A stretch of DNA of 64,000 nt from Microvirga massiliensis (GTDB lineage Bacteria > Pseudomonadota > Alphaproteobacteria > Rhizobiales > Beijerinckiaceae): the NCBI RefSeq assembly GCF_001006805.1, contig NZ_LN811350.1:966112-1030111 (forward strand), read 5' to 3'. The notes below the pieces were generated by a model. The model saw only the letters and a program-made list of their open reading frames with translations. It was not told where the DNA came from and ran no database searches. The translations under genes were made by a program, and so were the position numbers. This document shows, in pieces, positions 27,797 to 36,693 of the stretch; position 1 is the first letter of the stretch, and each line of letters begins with the position of its first letter.

Positions 27797-28858
27797 ATGA
27801 CGGCGCCCGTCCTGGAGGTCGAGAATCTCGTCAAGCATTTCGCGGCGACACGTTCCGCCTTCGGGCGTCCGCTGACGACCGTCAAGGCGGTCGACGGTGT
27901 TTCGTTCGCTCTCAAATCTGGCGAGACGCTTGCCATCGTCGGAGAATCCGGCTGCGGCAAGTCGACGGTCGGGCGTCTCGTGATGCGGCTCATTCCCGCG
28001 ACCGACGGACGGATCCTGCTCGACGGCGAGGACGTGACGACGCTCGACGATCGCAAGTTCAGGCCCTATCGGCGCAAGATCCAGCTCATCTTCCAGGATC
28101 CGTTTGCATCCCTCAATCCACGCATGACGGTCGGGGAGATTCTTTCCGAGCCGCTGATGCTCCACGGCATCGTGCCGGCTGGCGAGCGACGCTCGCGCGT
28201 TGCGGAACTGTTGCACCTCGTCGGCCTCCAGCCACACCAGGGCGCTCGCTATCCGCACGAATTCTCCGGGGGGCAGCGCCAGCGGATCGTGATCGCCCGG
28301 GCTCTTGCAGTCGAACCAAAGATCATCGTCTGCGACGAGGCCGTTTCGGCTCTGGACGTCTCGATCCGCGCCCAGATTCTCAACCTCCTCAAGGATCTTC
28401 AGGCACGGCTCGGCCTTGCCTACATCTTCATCTCGCATGACCTCGGCGTGGTAAAGCATATCGCCGACCGGATCGCGGTCATGTATCTGGGCCGCATCGT
28501 CGAGACCGGCTCATCCGACGAGGTCTTCGCCGATCCGCGGCATCCCTATACGCGAGCCCTTCTGTCGGCCATCCCGGTCGCGTCGCCTGCGGCCCGGCGC
28601 GAGCGCCGCATCCTGGAAGGAGATGTTCCAAGCCCGATCCATCCGCCTCCGGGCTGCCACCTGCATCCGAGATGTCCCTATGCCACCGATCTGTGCCGGC
28701 GCGACAGGCCCATGCTCGAGGATGACGGCACGGGACATGCCAGCGCATGTCATTTCTGGCGGGAACTGCCCTCGGCGGCCGACGCCCTTCCCCGTGAGGG
28801 CCGCGTCGACCCGCGCCTCGAGCGCCTCTTCGGAGCCTTTGCGGCCGGAGAGCCATGA
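27797..28858 (+). CDS. oligo/dipeptide ABC transporter ATPase (DppF-like)
   Basis: The 353-residue ATPase is the usual second subunit of a Dpp/Opp importer: Walker [11 protein letters not shown]-loop FQDPFASLNPRMTVGEI, signature SGGQRQR, Walker B IIVCDEAVSALDVS and H-loop ISHDLGVV. The oligopeptide C-terminal extension HP-x-CHLHPRCPYATDLCR is present. It pairs with the ATPase at 26623 and the permeases at 30580 and 31518. The substrate-binding protein gene follows after 93 bases. Confidence 0.93.
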   Translation: MTAPVLEVENLVKHFAATRSAFGRPLTTVKAVDGVSFALKSGETLAIVGESGCGKSTVGRLVMRLIPATDGRILLDGEDVTTLDDRKFRPYRRKIQLIFQDPFASLNPRMTVGEILSEPLMLHGIVPAGERRSRVAELLHLVGLQPHQGARYPHEFSGGQRQRIVIARALAVEPKIIVCDEAVSALDVSIRAQILNLLKDLQARLGLAYIFISHDLGVVKHIADRIAVMYLGRIVETGSSDEVFADPRHPYTRALLSAIPVASPAARRERRILEGDVPSPIHPPPGCHLHPRCPYATDLCRRDRPMLEDDGTGHASACHFWRELPSAADALPREGRVDPRLERLFGAFAAGEP

Positions 28859-28951
28859 CCCGGCTTTGCATGGCACGCGAAGTGCTTACAATCGTGGGGC
28901 GCCAATGAACGACAACCGCGTCCGATCGGGACGCGAACCAGGGAGAAGAGG

Positions 28952-30469
28952 ATGAGGAGAACGCTCGTCGCCGGGCTCGCCAGCTTTGCAGCCATTGTCG
29001 CAAGTGCCGGGTTCGCACAGGCACAGACGAATATCAGGATCGGGCTCGCGGAGGATCCCGATGTGCTCGATCCGACACTCGCCAGGACCTATGTGGGCCG
29101 GATCGTCTTCGCGTCCCTTTGCGACAAGCTGTTCGACATCGACGAGAAGCTGAATCTCGTCCCGCAGCTCGCGCTCTCGCACGAGATCTCTCCGGATGGA
29201 AAGCAGGTGACGATCAAGCTCCGCCCGAACGTCAAGTTTCACGATGGCGAGCCGATGGATGCGGAAGCCGTGAAGTTTTCGCTTGACCGGCATCTGACGA
29301 TGCAGGGCTCCTTCCGCAAGCCGGAACTCGCGGCTGTGGACAGGGTCGAGGCCGTCGATCCCACGACGGTCCGGCTCGTCCTCAAGACACCCTTCTCGCC
29401 GCTCCTGGCGCAACTCACCGACAGGGCCGGCATGATCGTTTCCCCGAAGGCCGCCAAGGAGGCTGGTGATAGGTTCGGCCAGCAACCGGTCTGTGCGGGT
29501 CCCTTCAAATTCGTCGAGCGTGTGCAGCAGGATCGGATTGTTCTCGAGAAGTTTGCCGATTACTGGGACAAGGACCGAATCTACATCGATCGTGTCACTT
29601 TCCTTCCGATCGCGGACTCGACCGTACGCCTCGCGAATCTGAAGGCAGGACAGCTCGATCTCATCGAGCGTGCGCTCGCGACCGACATCAAGGAGATCCG
29701 CTCGAACGCGAGCCTGAAGCTCGTCGCGATCACGGAACTCGGCTATCAGGGCATGACGATCAATATCGCGAATGGCGAGGCTTCCAAGGGGCCGCTCGGC
29801 CAGGATGCGCGCGTCAGGCAGGCTCTGGGACTGGCGATCGACCGTGAAGCGATCAACCAGGTCGTCTTCAACGGCGAGTTCGTGCCGGGCAACCAATGGG
29901 TCAGCCCCGAAAATCCATATTACCAGGAATCGCTGCCAGTTCCGAGCCGCGACGTCGAGAAGGCGAAGGAGCTCCTTCAAGAGGCCGGCGTCAAAACCCC
30001 GGTCACGGTCGATTTCATGGTGCCCAACAATCCCGAGGTCCGCGCGGTGGCTGAGGTGATCCAGGCCATGGCCGCCGAAGCCGGATTCGACATGAAGATC
30101 CGGATCGTGGAGTTCGCCACCGGCCTCAAGGAAGCCGAGGATGGCCGCTATCAGGCCTTCATGCTGGCCTGGTCGGGACGGACGGATCCCGACGGCAACG
30201 TCTACAGCTTCCACAAGACGAAGGCGCCGCTGAACTACAGCGGCTACTCCGACGCGCAAGCCGATGCATGGCTCGACGAGTCGCGCGTCAAGAGCGATCC
30301 GAAGGAACGCAAGGCGATCTACGAGAAGCTTGCGCAGAAGCTGCTGAGCGAAGGCGGAATCCAGTACCTCTACCATCGCAAGATCCTGATCGCGCATTCG
30401 AACAAGGTCGAGGGCTATAAGCAGATGCCCGACGGCCTCGTGCGCCTCCAGGGCGTGAAAATGAAGTAG
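28952..30469 (+). CDS. peptide ABC transporter substrate-binding protein (SBP family 5)
   Basis: The 505-residue protein has a Sec signal peptide (MRRTLVAGLASFAAIVASAG ... FAQA) and the SBP_bac_5 fold: VLDPTLARTYVGRIVFASLC, VKFHDGEPMDAEAVKFSLDR and GPFKFVERVQQDRIVLEKF. It would capture a peptide or glutathione-like ligand in the periplasm and pass it to the permeases downstream. GGGAGAAGAGG gives a good ribosome site. The long hairpin right after its stop probably keeps this component's transcript more abundant than the permease part. Confidence 0.92.
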   Translation: MRRTLVAGLASFAAIVASAGFAQAQTNIRIGLAEDPDVLDPTLARTYVGRIVFASLCDKLFDIDEKLNLVPQLALSHEISPDGKQVTIKLRPNVKFHDGEPMDAEAVKFSLDRHLTMQGSFRKPELAAVDRVEAVDPTTVRLVLKTPFSPLLAQLTDRAGMIVSPKAAKEAGDRFGQQPVCAGPFKFVERVQQDRIVLEKFADYWDKDRIYIDRVTFLPIADSTVRLANLKAGQLDLIERALATDIKEIRSNASLKLVAITELGYQGMTINIANGEASKGPLGQDARVRQALGLAIDREAINQVVFNGEFVPGNQWVSPENPYYQESLPVPSRDVEKAKELLQEAGVKTPVTVDFMVPNNPEVRAVAEVIQAMAAEAGFDMKIRIVEFATGLKEAEDGRYQAFMLAWSGRTDPDGNVYSFHKTKAPLNYSGYSDAQADAWLDESRVKSDPKERKAIYEKLAQKLLSEGGIQYLYHRKILIAHSNKVEGYKQMPDGLVRLQGVKMK

Positions 30470-30479
30470 AGCCGGCATG

Positions 30480-30511
30480 GGCATCGGGCCGCCGCTTCGC
30501 GGCCCGATGCC
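30480..30511 (+). terminator. 13-bp intercistronic hairpin after the binding-protein gene
   Basis: GGCATCGGGCCGC (30480-30492) pairs perfectly with GCGGCCCGATGCC (30499-30511) across CGCTTC. No T run follows. It lies between the binding-protein and permease genes, where such structures commonly protect the upstream mRNA or attenuate read-through. Confidence 0.6.
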
Positions 30512-30579
30512 GTCTGGTCGGCTAACGAAGCGAAACATCCCGATTCACGTCATGGATCTCGGAGCGATGTAAGACCGCG

Positions 30580-31521
30580 ATGCTCACCCTGATCGGCAAA
30601 CGCCTCGTTCAGCTCGTCCCGACCCTGTTCTTCGTCTCGGTGATCATCTTTTCGCTGCAGCAACTGCTACCGGGCGACCCGGCGCTGATCATGGCGGGGG
30701 AGGAGAGGGACCCGGCAGTCATCGAGCAGATCCGCCGCCAGTATCGCCTCGATCAGCCCGTGCCGGTCCAGTATCTCTACTGGATTAAGGGCGTCCTGAC
30801 CGGCGATCTCGGCGAGTCGATGCGCCTGAAGACCTCGGTGGGTGATCTGATCATCCAGAAGCTTCCGGTGACGCTACAGCTTGCCACCATGGCGATGGTC
30901 ATTGCGCTCGTGATCGGGATCAGCGCCGGGATCATCTCCGCGGTCAAGAAGGATACCGTGTGGGACTATGCCGTGAACGTGCTGGCGCTTTGGGGCATCT
31001 CGACCCCGAACTTCTGGCTCGGGATCATGATGATCTTCCTGTTTGCGGTGACGCTCGGCTGGCTGCCGGCCTCGGGCTACGTTCCGCTCTGGGAAGACTG
31101 GCGTCAGAGCCTTGCGACTACGATCATGCCCGCCTTCGTGCTCGGCAACGCGATCGCCGGAGTCATCATGCGGCATACGCGAAGTGCGATGCTCCAGGCC
31201 CTGCAGAGCGATTACGTGCGCACGGCCCGCGCGAAGGGCCTTGCGGAGCGCCGCGTGGTCCTGAAGCACGCCATGCGCAATGCGCTGACGCCGGTCATCA
31301 CGCTCGGGGCTCTCGAATTCGGAACTCTCCTGTCGGGCGCGGTGCTCACCGAACAGATCTTCACGATCCCGGGCTTCGGCAAGCTGATTGTCGATGCGGT
31401 CTTCAACCGTGACTACGCAGTCGTGCAGGGCGTGGTGCTCGTGACGGCGACGACCTACATCGCCCTCAACCTCCTGGCAGATATCGGCTATATTCTCGTC
31501 AATCCGAGGCTGAGGTCATGA
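30580..31521 (+). CDS. peptide ABC transporter permease (DppB-like)
   Basis: The 313-residue permease begins MLTLIGKRLVQLVPTLFFVS, typical of DppB/OppB, has six membrane helices and the EAA loop (YVRTARAKGLAERRVVLKHA) that docks onto the ATPases. The motif LLPGDPALIMAG after the first helix is the usual periplasmic loop of this subfamily. It overlaps the second permease by four bases (ATGA). Confidence 0.92.
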   Translation: MLTLIGKRLVQLVPTLFFVSVIIFSLQQLLPGDPALIMAGEERDPAVIEQIRRQYRLDQPVPVQYLYWIKGVLTGDLGESMRLKTSVGDLIIQKLPVTLQLATMAMVIALVIGISAGIISAVKKDTVWDYAVNVLALWGISTPNFWLGIMMIFLFAVTLGWLPASGYVPLWEDWRQSLATTIMPAFVLGNAIAGVIMRHTRSAMLQALQSDYVRTARAKGLAERRVVLKHAMRNALTPVITLGALEFGTLLSGAVLTEQIFTIPGFGKLIVDAVFNRDYAVVQGVVLVTATTYIALNLLADIGYILVNPRLRS

Positions 31522-32477
31522 GCACGGCGACTGCCTCAGGGACGAGCACCCATGATCGGGAACCCCGGCATCCCGGCGCCGAGGTCATGGATCCAACTAC
31601 GGCCCCGGCACCCGAAACGGCCGATTCCGCATTCGCAATCGAGAGTCCCAGCCGACGGGCCTTACGCCGGCTCGCGCATCGCAAGGGTGCGATGGTAGCC
31701 CTCGGCATAATCGTTCTGATCATCCTCGTCGCGATTTTTGCGCCATTGATCGCGCCCTACGATCCGGCCCAGCAGAGCTGGTCAGCCGTGCGCAAAGCGC
31801 CTTCGGCGGCCCATTGGTTCGGGACGGACGAGGTCGGCCGCGACATCCTCAGCCGTATCATCTACGGCGCTCGCGCATCGCTCTCCGCCGGTGTCATATC
31901 GGTTGCGATCGCGATCGCCGTCGGCGTGCCGCTCGGCCTCCTGGCAGGTTACGTCGGCGGGCTGCTCGACGGGCTGATCAGCCGCCTGACGGACGCGATG
32001 CTGGCCTGCCCCTTCCTGATCCTCGCGATCGCGCTCGCGGCTTTCCTGGGCCCGAGTCTCGGAAACGCCATGATCGCGATCGGCATCACGGCCACGCCGA
32101 TCTTCGTCCGGCTGACGCGCGGGCAGGTGCTATCCGTCAGATCCGAGGATTACGTCGAGGCCGCCCGGGCGATCGGGAACCCGCATTGGCGCATCGCCGT
32201 GCGCCACATCCTGCCAAACGTGCTGCCGCAACTGCTCGTCCAAGCGACGCTCACGATTGCGGCCGCCGTGATCGCCGAGGCGAGCCTGTCCTTCTTGGGA
32301 CTCGGCCAGCAGCCGCCTGCACCCTCCTGGGGTTTCATGCTGAACGCCGCTCAGCGCTTCCTCACGAATGCACCCTGGATGGCGGTGTGGCCGGGCCTCG
32401 CGATCTTCATCACCGTCCTCAGCTTCAATCTGCTCGGCGACGGCTTGAGGGATGCCCTCGATCCGCGCGCGAAGTGA
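31518..32477 (+). CDS. peptide ABC transporter permease (DppC-like)
   Basis: The 319-residue permease has an unusually long polar N-terminus (about 55 residues) before the first membrane helix. It continues with FGTDEVGRDILSRIIYGARA and the EAA loop YVEAARAIGNPHWRIAVRHI, both diagnostic for DppC/OppC. It pairs with the upstream permease, with overlapping start and stop codons. The aminopeptidase gene follows after 116 bases. Confidence 0.92.
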   Translation: MSTATASGTSTHDREPRHPGAEVMDPTTAPAPETADSAFAIESPSRRALRRLAHRKGAMVALGIIVLIILVAIFAPLIAPYDPAQQSWSAVRKAPSAAHWFGTDEVGRDILSRIIYGARASLSAGVISVAIAIAVGVPLGLLAGYVGGLLDGLISRLTDAMLACPFLILAIALAAFLGPSLGNAMIAIGITATPIFVRLTRGQVLSVRSEDYVEAARAIGNPHWRIAVRHILPNVLPQLLVQATLTIAAAVIAEASLSFLGLGQQPPAPSWGFMLNAAQRFLTNAPWMAVWPGLAIFITVLSFNLLGDGLRDALDPRAK

Positions 32478-32593
32478 AAGCTCGGCCATTCGATTGGGTC
32501 GCGCACGGAGTCCCGTTGCGCGGCACTCCGGCTCTCCATACGTGACATCGCGGCTCATCTCGACTACCCCGAGCAGCAAATCGGGAGTCGATC

Positions 32594-33853
32594 ATGGATG
32601 CCCTCAGGACGGAAACCGGAGCCGTTTCGCATGACGAGCGCCTCGACCGCTTGGCGCTCATTGCCGTTCACGTCGGCCTCGGACTGAGGCCCGGACAGGA
32701 ACTCGTCATGACGGCCCCGGTCGAGGCGCTGCCACTCGCACGACGCATCACGGAACACGCCTATCGGGCCGGCGCTTCACTCGTCACGACCCTGTTCGAG
32801 GACGAGGAGGCGACGCTCGCTCGATTCCGGCTGGCGCCGGACGAGAGCTTCGACAAGACGAATGGTTGGCTCTACGACGCGATGGCCGCAGCCTACCGGA
32901 GCGGTGCGGCGCGCCTCGCGATCCGCGGCGACGATCCGGCTCTCCTGGCCGGGCAGGATCCCGACAAGGTCGCCCGCGCGAACCGGGCCCGCTCGCAGGC
33001 CTACCGCCCGGCGCTCGAGCTCATCACGCAATATGCGATCAACTGGAGCATCGTGGCCTATGCGACGCCCGCCTGGGCGAAAGCCGTGTTCCCCGATGAG
33101 CCGGAGCACCGGGCCGTTGCGCTCCTGTGGGACGCGATCTTCGCGGCATCCCGCGTCGATGGCGCGGATCCGGTTGCTTCATGGCGGGAGCACAATCGGA
33201 GCCTTCAGGCCCGGTGCGATCTCCTGAATGCGAAGCAGTACCGGACCTTGCACTTCAAGGGCGAGGGGACTGACCTGCAGGTCGGCCTCGCCGACGGCCA
33301 TCTCTGGCTCGGCGGATCGACGGCAGCGCAGAACGGGATCGTGTGCAACCCCAACATCCCGACCGAGGAGGTGTTCACGACACCCCACAAGGACCGGGTC
33401 GAGGGAACCGTGCGGAGTACGAAGCCGCTCTCCTATCAGGGCACGCTGATCGAGGACATCGCCGTGCGCTTCGAGGGCGGGCGGATCGTCGAGGCGCGGG
33501 CTCGCACCGGAGAGGAGGTGCTCCGCAAGGTGCTCGAGACCGATGACGGTGCCCGCCGGCTCGGCGAAGTGGCGCTCGTGCCCTATTCCTCCCCGATCTC
33601 GCGGTGCGGTCTTCTGTTCTTCAACACGCTCTTCGACGAGAACGCGGCAAGCCACATCGCGCTCGGTCAGGCTTACAGCAACTGCCTGCAGGGCGGTCTC
33701 GCGATGAGCGCGGAGGAACTTGCTGCCAGAGGCGCAAATTCGAGCCTGATCCATATCGACTGGATGATCGGCTCGCAGAGCATCGACATCGATGGCATTA
33801 CCGCGGCCGGCGAAGCCGAGGCGGTTATGCGTTCGGGCGAGTGGGTTTCCTGA
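32594..33853 (+). CDS. M29-family aminopeptidase
   Basis: The 419-residue protein matches the M29 (thermophilic aminopeptidase) family: FKGEGTDLQVGLADGHLWLG, then NIPTEEVFTTPHKDRVEGTV, which contains the two metal-binding Glu and His residues, and SSLIHIDWMIGS near the C-terminus with the last His/Asp ligands. It would trim N-terminal residues from short peptides in the cytosol using two metal ions. As the last gene of the operon it probably digests peptides brought in by the transporter after gamma-glutamyl removal. Confidence 0.9.
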   Translation: MDALRTETGAVSHDERLDRLALIAVHVGLGLRPGQELVMTAPVEALPLARRITEHAYRAGASLVTTLFEDEEATLARFRLAPDESFDKTNGWLYDAMAAAYRSGAARLAIRGDDPALLAGQDPDKVARANRARSQAYRPALELITQYAINWSIVAYATPAWAKAVFPDEPEHRAVALLWDAIFAASRVDGADPVASWREHNRSLQARCDLLNAKQYRTLHFKGEGTDLQVGLADGHLWLGGSTAAQNGIVCNPNIPTEEVFTTPHKDRVEGTVRSTKPLSYQGTLIEDIAVRFEGGRIVEARARTGEEVLRKVLETDDGARRLGEVALVPYSSPISRCGLLFFNTLFDENAASHIALGQAYSNCLQGGLAMSAEELAARGANSSLIHIDWMIGSQSIDIDGITAAGEAEAVMRSGEWVS

Positions 33854-33931
33854 ATCGTGACATCTGGCGGGACGTCCGGGGACGGCCCGCTCGTTCAGCA
33901 ATGCCGAGGTCAGCAGACGCGAGGTGCCTCC

Positions 33932-34357
33932 TCAGCGCTCCCAGGATGGCCTCGGCCCCGATTGCGCCCTTGCTCCGTCCATGCTCCATGCGCCGGGCCC
34001 GGTGAAGACGAGGAGCAGGAAGACGAAGCAGTAGAGGATGGCAGCATCGCCCCCGTTGTTGGTCGGGAACAGGTCTTTCGGAGCGTGAAACATCCAGTAG
34101 GCAGCGGCCATCTCGCCCGCGACAACGAAGGCCACTGGTCGGGTGAACAAGCCGAGGATCAACAGGATCCCGCCGACCAGCTCGATAACGGCACCGATCC
34201 AGAACAGTGAGAACATGGGGGGTAAGGGATTCCCCGAGGGCGGGAACCCAAACAGTTTCTGGGACCCGTGCAGCAGGAATATCAGCGCCGCCACGATGCG
34301 CAGGACCGCTAAGGCCTGAGGGGCCCAGCGATTGAGGCCGCTATTCGTATCCAGCAT
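33932..34357 (-). CDS. DoxX-family membrane protein
   Basis: The 141-residue protein has four membrane helices with the DoxX pattern: LRIVAALIFLLHGSQKLFGF, IGAVIELVGGILLILGLFTR, FVAGEMAAAYWM and ILYCFVFLLLVFTGPGAWS. The start at 34357 (MLDTNSGL) is chosen for GGAGAATGGA upstream. DoxX-like proteins sit in the inner membrane and are associated with redox or thiol stress, which agrees with the neighbouring Ohr and catalase genes. The exact activity is unknown. Confidence 0.88.
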   Translation of the reverse strand: MLDTNSGLNRWAPQALAVLRIVAALIFLLHGSQKLFGFPPSGNPLPPMFSLFWIGAVIELVGGILLILGLFTRPVAFVVAGEMAAAYWMFHAPKDLFPTNNGGDAAILYCFVFLLLVFTGPGAWSMDGARAQSGPRPSWER

Positions 34358-34524
34358 TCCATTCTCCATCAGTAGAATTCATCAAGGGCTTCGGACGAGG
34401 CTCCGATCGTTTGGCGCGACAACGCATCCGCGGGACGCTGGCTCCATGGGCCGTGCCATTTCCGAACTGGCTGCACCTGTGCCCGGAGGGGCGAGGCAGA
34501 TCCCGTCAGTCAGGGGGAGAAGCC

Positions 34525-34567
34525 AGAGAGGCGGCTCCATGCAGGTGGAGCCGCCTCTCTCGTTTTT
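34525..34567 (+). terminator. strong rho-independent terminator without an assigned plus-strand gene
   Basis: A 14-bp perfect stem (34525-34538 with 34547-34560, AGAGAGGCGGCTCC) with an 8-base loop is followed by CGTTTTT. The T run is on the plus strand, yet both neighbours (doxX-like and ohr) are on the minus strand. It may mark the end of an unannotated plus-strand transcript, or act on both strands. Confidence 0.75.
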
Positions 34568-34618
34568 ACGCGAACGCGTCCTCCCGGGTCACCGCGAGGC
34601 GCCTTACCGGAAGGTCCG

Positions 34619-35044
34619 TCAGGCGACCTCCAGCCGGAGATTGACGTTGCCGCGGGTCGCATTGGAATAGGGGCAGATCTGGTTCGCCATCTCGACGAGA
34701 CGCTCGGCCTGGGCGCGGTCGGTCCCCGGCATTGCTACCCGAAGCCCGACATCCAGACCGAAGCCCCCTTCGGAACGCGGACCGATCCCGACGGTAGCAG
34801 TCACGGTCGTGTCAGGCGGAACCGGGACCTTCTCCTTCCCGGCTGCGACCTTCAGAGCACCCAGGAAGCAGGCGGAATAGGCAGCGGCGAAGAGCTGCTC
34901 GGGATTGTTCCCCTCGCCCCCGCCGCCCCCGAGCTCCTTCGGGGTTGCCAGCTTCACGTCCAAGCTGCCGTCAGCCGTCTTGGCTCTTCCGTCACGGCCA
35001 CCGGTCGCGGTGGCCTGTGTGGTGTATTTCACATCGACTGGCAT
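34619..35044 (-). CDS. ohr: organic hydroperoxide resistance protein (OsmC/Ohr)
   Basis: The 141-residue protein has the Ohr active-site cysteines: the peroxidatic Cys in NPEQLFAAAYSACFLGAL (about residue 59) and the resolving Cys in QICPYSNATRGN (about residue 123), plus the N-terminal YTTQATATGGRDGRAKT. It reduces fatty-acid and other organic hydroperoxides with lipoyl-type thiols in the cytosol. No ohrR repressor is adjacent. GAAGGAGACACCCC precedes the ATG. Confidence 0.92.
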   Translation of the reverse strand: MPVDVKYTTQATATGGRDGRAKTADGSLDVKLATPKELGGGGGEGNNPEQLFAAAYSACFLGALKVAAGKEKVPVPPDTTVTATVGIGPRSEGGFGLDVGLRVAMPGTDRAQAERLVEMANQICPYSNATRGNVNLRLEVA

Positions 35045-35116
35045 GGGGTGTCTCCTTCGAGTGGGTGGGCGCCTCCCGAATCGGAGGGCGCCGCGCTACG
35101 AGGGGTGCCCGAGACG

Positions 35117-36589
35117 CTACTCCGCCGCCTGCGGGATCACTTCGGCAGGGGAGAGGCCCATGCGCTCCGCGACCCCGAGGCCGTAGGCCTTGTCCGCCAG
35201 ATAGAAGTGCACGATCTGGCGCTTCACGATCTCGGCCCGCACACCCTGCATGGCCTCGGCGATGTTGTCCATCAGCCTTCCCTGCTGTTCCGGCGTCATC
35301 AGCCGGAAGAGATTGCCGGGCTGGGTGTAATCATCATTGCCGGCGCGGTGATCGTAGCGGTCCGCATCGCCGGAAATGGCGAGCGGCGGCTCGGCAAAGC
35401 GCTTATCCTCGACCGGGCCGTTGAACGAGTTCGGCTCATAATAGGCGTTCCCGCGCTTCGGGATCTCCATCAGCATCGATCCGTCGGCATGATAGTGATG
35501 GACCGGGCAGCGCGGCCGGTTCACGGGCAGCATCTCGTAATGCGTGCCGACGCGATAGCGATGCGCGTCCGCATAGGCGAAGATCCGTCCCTGCAGCATC
35601 TTGTCCGGCGAGAAGCCGATCCCGGGTACGATGTTGGAGGGCGAGAACGAGGATTGCTCGACCTCGGCGAAGTAGTGCTCCGCGTTACGATTGAGCTCAA
35701 GGATACCGACCTCGATCAGCGGGTAATCGGCATGTGGCCAGACCTTCGTGATATCGAAGGGATTGTAGGGTGTCTTCTCGGCATCCGCTTCGGGCATGAT
35801 CTGAACGCAGAACCGCCAGCGCGGGAATTCGCCACGCTCGATCGCCTCATAGAGGTCGCGCTGAGCGCTCTCCCGGTCCTTCGCGACGACGGCTTCGGCT
35901 TCCCGGTTCGTCCAGGTCTCGATGCCCTGCAGCGACTTGAAGTGGAACTTCACCCAGAAGCGCTCGCCCGCCTCGTTGAGGAACGAGTAAGTGTGCGATC
36001 CATAGCCGTTCATCGCGCGGTAGTTCTGCGGCAGCCCGCGATCCGAGAACAGGATCGTGACCTGGTGCAGGCTCTCCGGGGACAGGGACCAGAAGTCCCA
36101 CATCGCGGTCGGCGACCGAAGATTCGTAGACGGATGGCGCTTCTGCGTGCGAATGAAATCGGGGAATTTCAGCGGATCGCGGACGAAGAAGACCGGCGTG
36201 TTGTTGCCGACGAGGTCCCAGTTGCCTTCCTCTGTGTAGACCTTAAGGGCGAAGCCGCGCACGTCGCGCTCGGCATCCGCCGCGCCACGCTCGCCAGCCA
36301 CCGTCGAGAAGCGCAGGAACACCTCGCTCGACTTGCCGATCTGCGACAAGAATTTCGCCTTCGTGTACTGCGTGACGTCGTGCGTGACGGTCAGCGTCCC
36401 GTAGGCGCCGGAGCCCTTTGCGTGCACGACCCGCTCCGGAATGCGCTCCCGGTTCTGGTGCGCGAGCTTTTCGACGAGCTGGTAATCCTGCAGCAGCACC
36501 GGCCCGCGCGCGCCAGCCGTGACCGAGTTCTGGTTGTCGGCAACCGGCGCGCCGGCGGTGGTCGTCAATGTGGGAGTGGGGTCACTCAT
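35117..36589 (-). CDS. katA: monofunctional heme catalase (small-subunit, clade 3-like)
   Basis: The 490-residue protein has the distal-site segment [13 protein letters not shown] (catalytic His), [20 protein letters not shown], and the proximal heme motif [14 protein letters not shown] with the axial Tyr. Length and composition fit small-subunit catalases, which convert hydrogen peroxide to water and oxygen. The start at 36589 follows AGGAGGATCGGA; the frame is open 11 codons further up. It is divergent from oxyR, which should activate it. The symbol katA is by similarity of type only. Confidence 0.93.
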   Translation of the reverse strand: MSDPTPTLTTTAGAPVADNQNSVTAGARGPVLLQDYQLVEKLAHQNRERIPERVVHAKGSGAYGTLTVTHDVTQYTKAKFLSQIGKSSEVFLRFSTVAGERGAADAERDVRGFALKVYTEEGNWDLVGNNTPVFFVRDPLKFPDFIRTQKRHPSTNLRSPTAMWDFWSLSPESLHQVTILFSDRGLPQNYRAMNGYGSHTYSFLNEAGERFWVKFHFKSLQGIETWTNREAEAVVAKDRESAQRDLYEAIERGEFPRWRFCVQIMPEADAEKTPYNPFDITKVWPHADYPLIEVGILELNRNAEHYFAEVEQSSFSPSNIVPGIGFSPDKMLQGRIFAYADAHRYRVGTHYEMLPVNRPRCPVHHYHADGSMLMEIPKRGNAYYEPNSFNGPVEDKRFAEPPLAISGDADRYDHRAGNDDYTQPGNLFRLMTPEQQGRLMDNIAEAMQGVRAEIVKRQIVHFYLADKAYGLGVAERMGLSPAEVIPQAAE

Positions 36590-36667
36590 TCCGATCCTCC
36601 TGTGAAGCTTGGCCGGCACCATGGCAGGGAAGGGCGATCAGGGCAAATCGCATTGTCTTTCATCCAC

Positions 36668-36693
36668 GATCAGATAACCTGATCACGTGATCA
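36668..36693. promoter_or_regulatory. OxyR operator candidate overlapping the oxyR start codon
   Basis: GATCAG-ATAAC-CTGATC (36668-36684) is a dyad with the LysR-type T-N11-A spacing (T36670, A36682). It runs into a perfect 14-bp palindrome TGATCACGTGATCA (36680-36693) that contains the GTG start codon of oxyR (36687). Such a site could let OxyR control both the catalase and its own gene. Confidence 0.6.

Noticed and set aside
28886..30538. Minus-strand open frame of 550 codons
   Set aside because: Antisense to the peptide-binding protein gene, which has a signal peptide and family motifs.
35048..36682. Plus-strand open frame of 544 codons
   Set aside because: Shadow of the catalase gene, with no ribosome site or recognisable domain.
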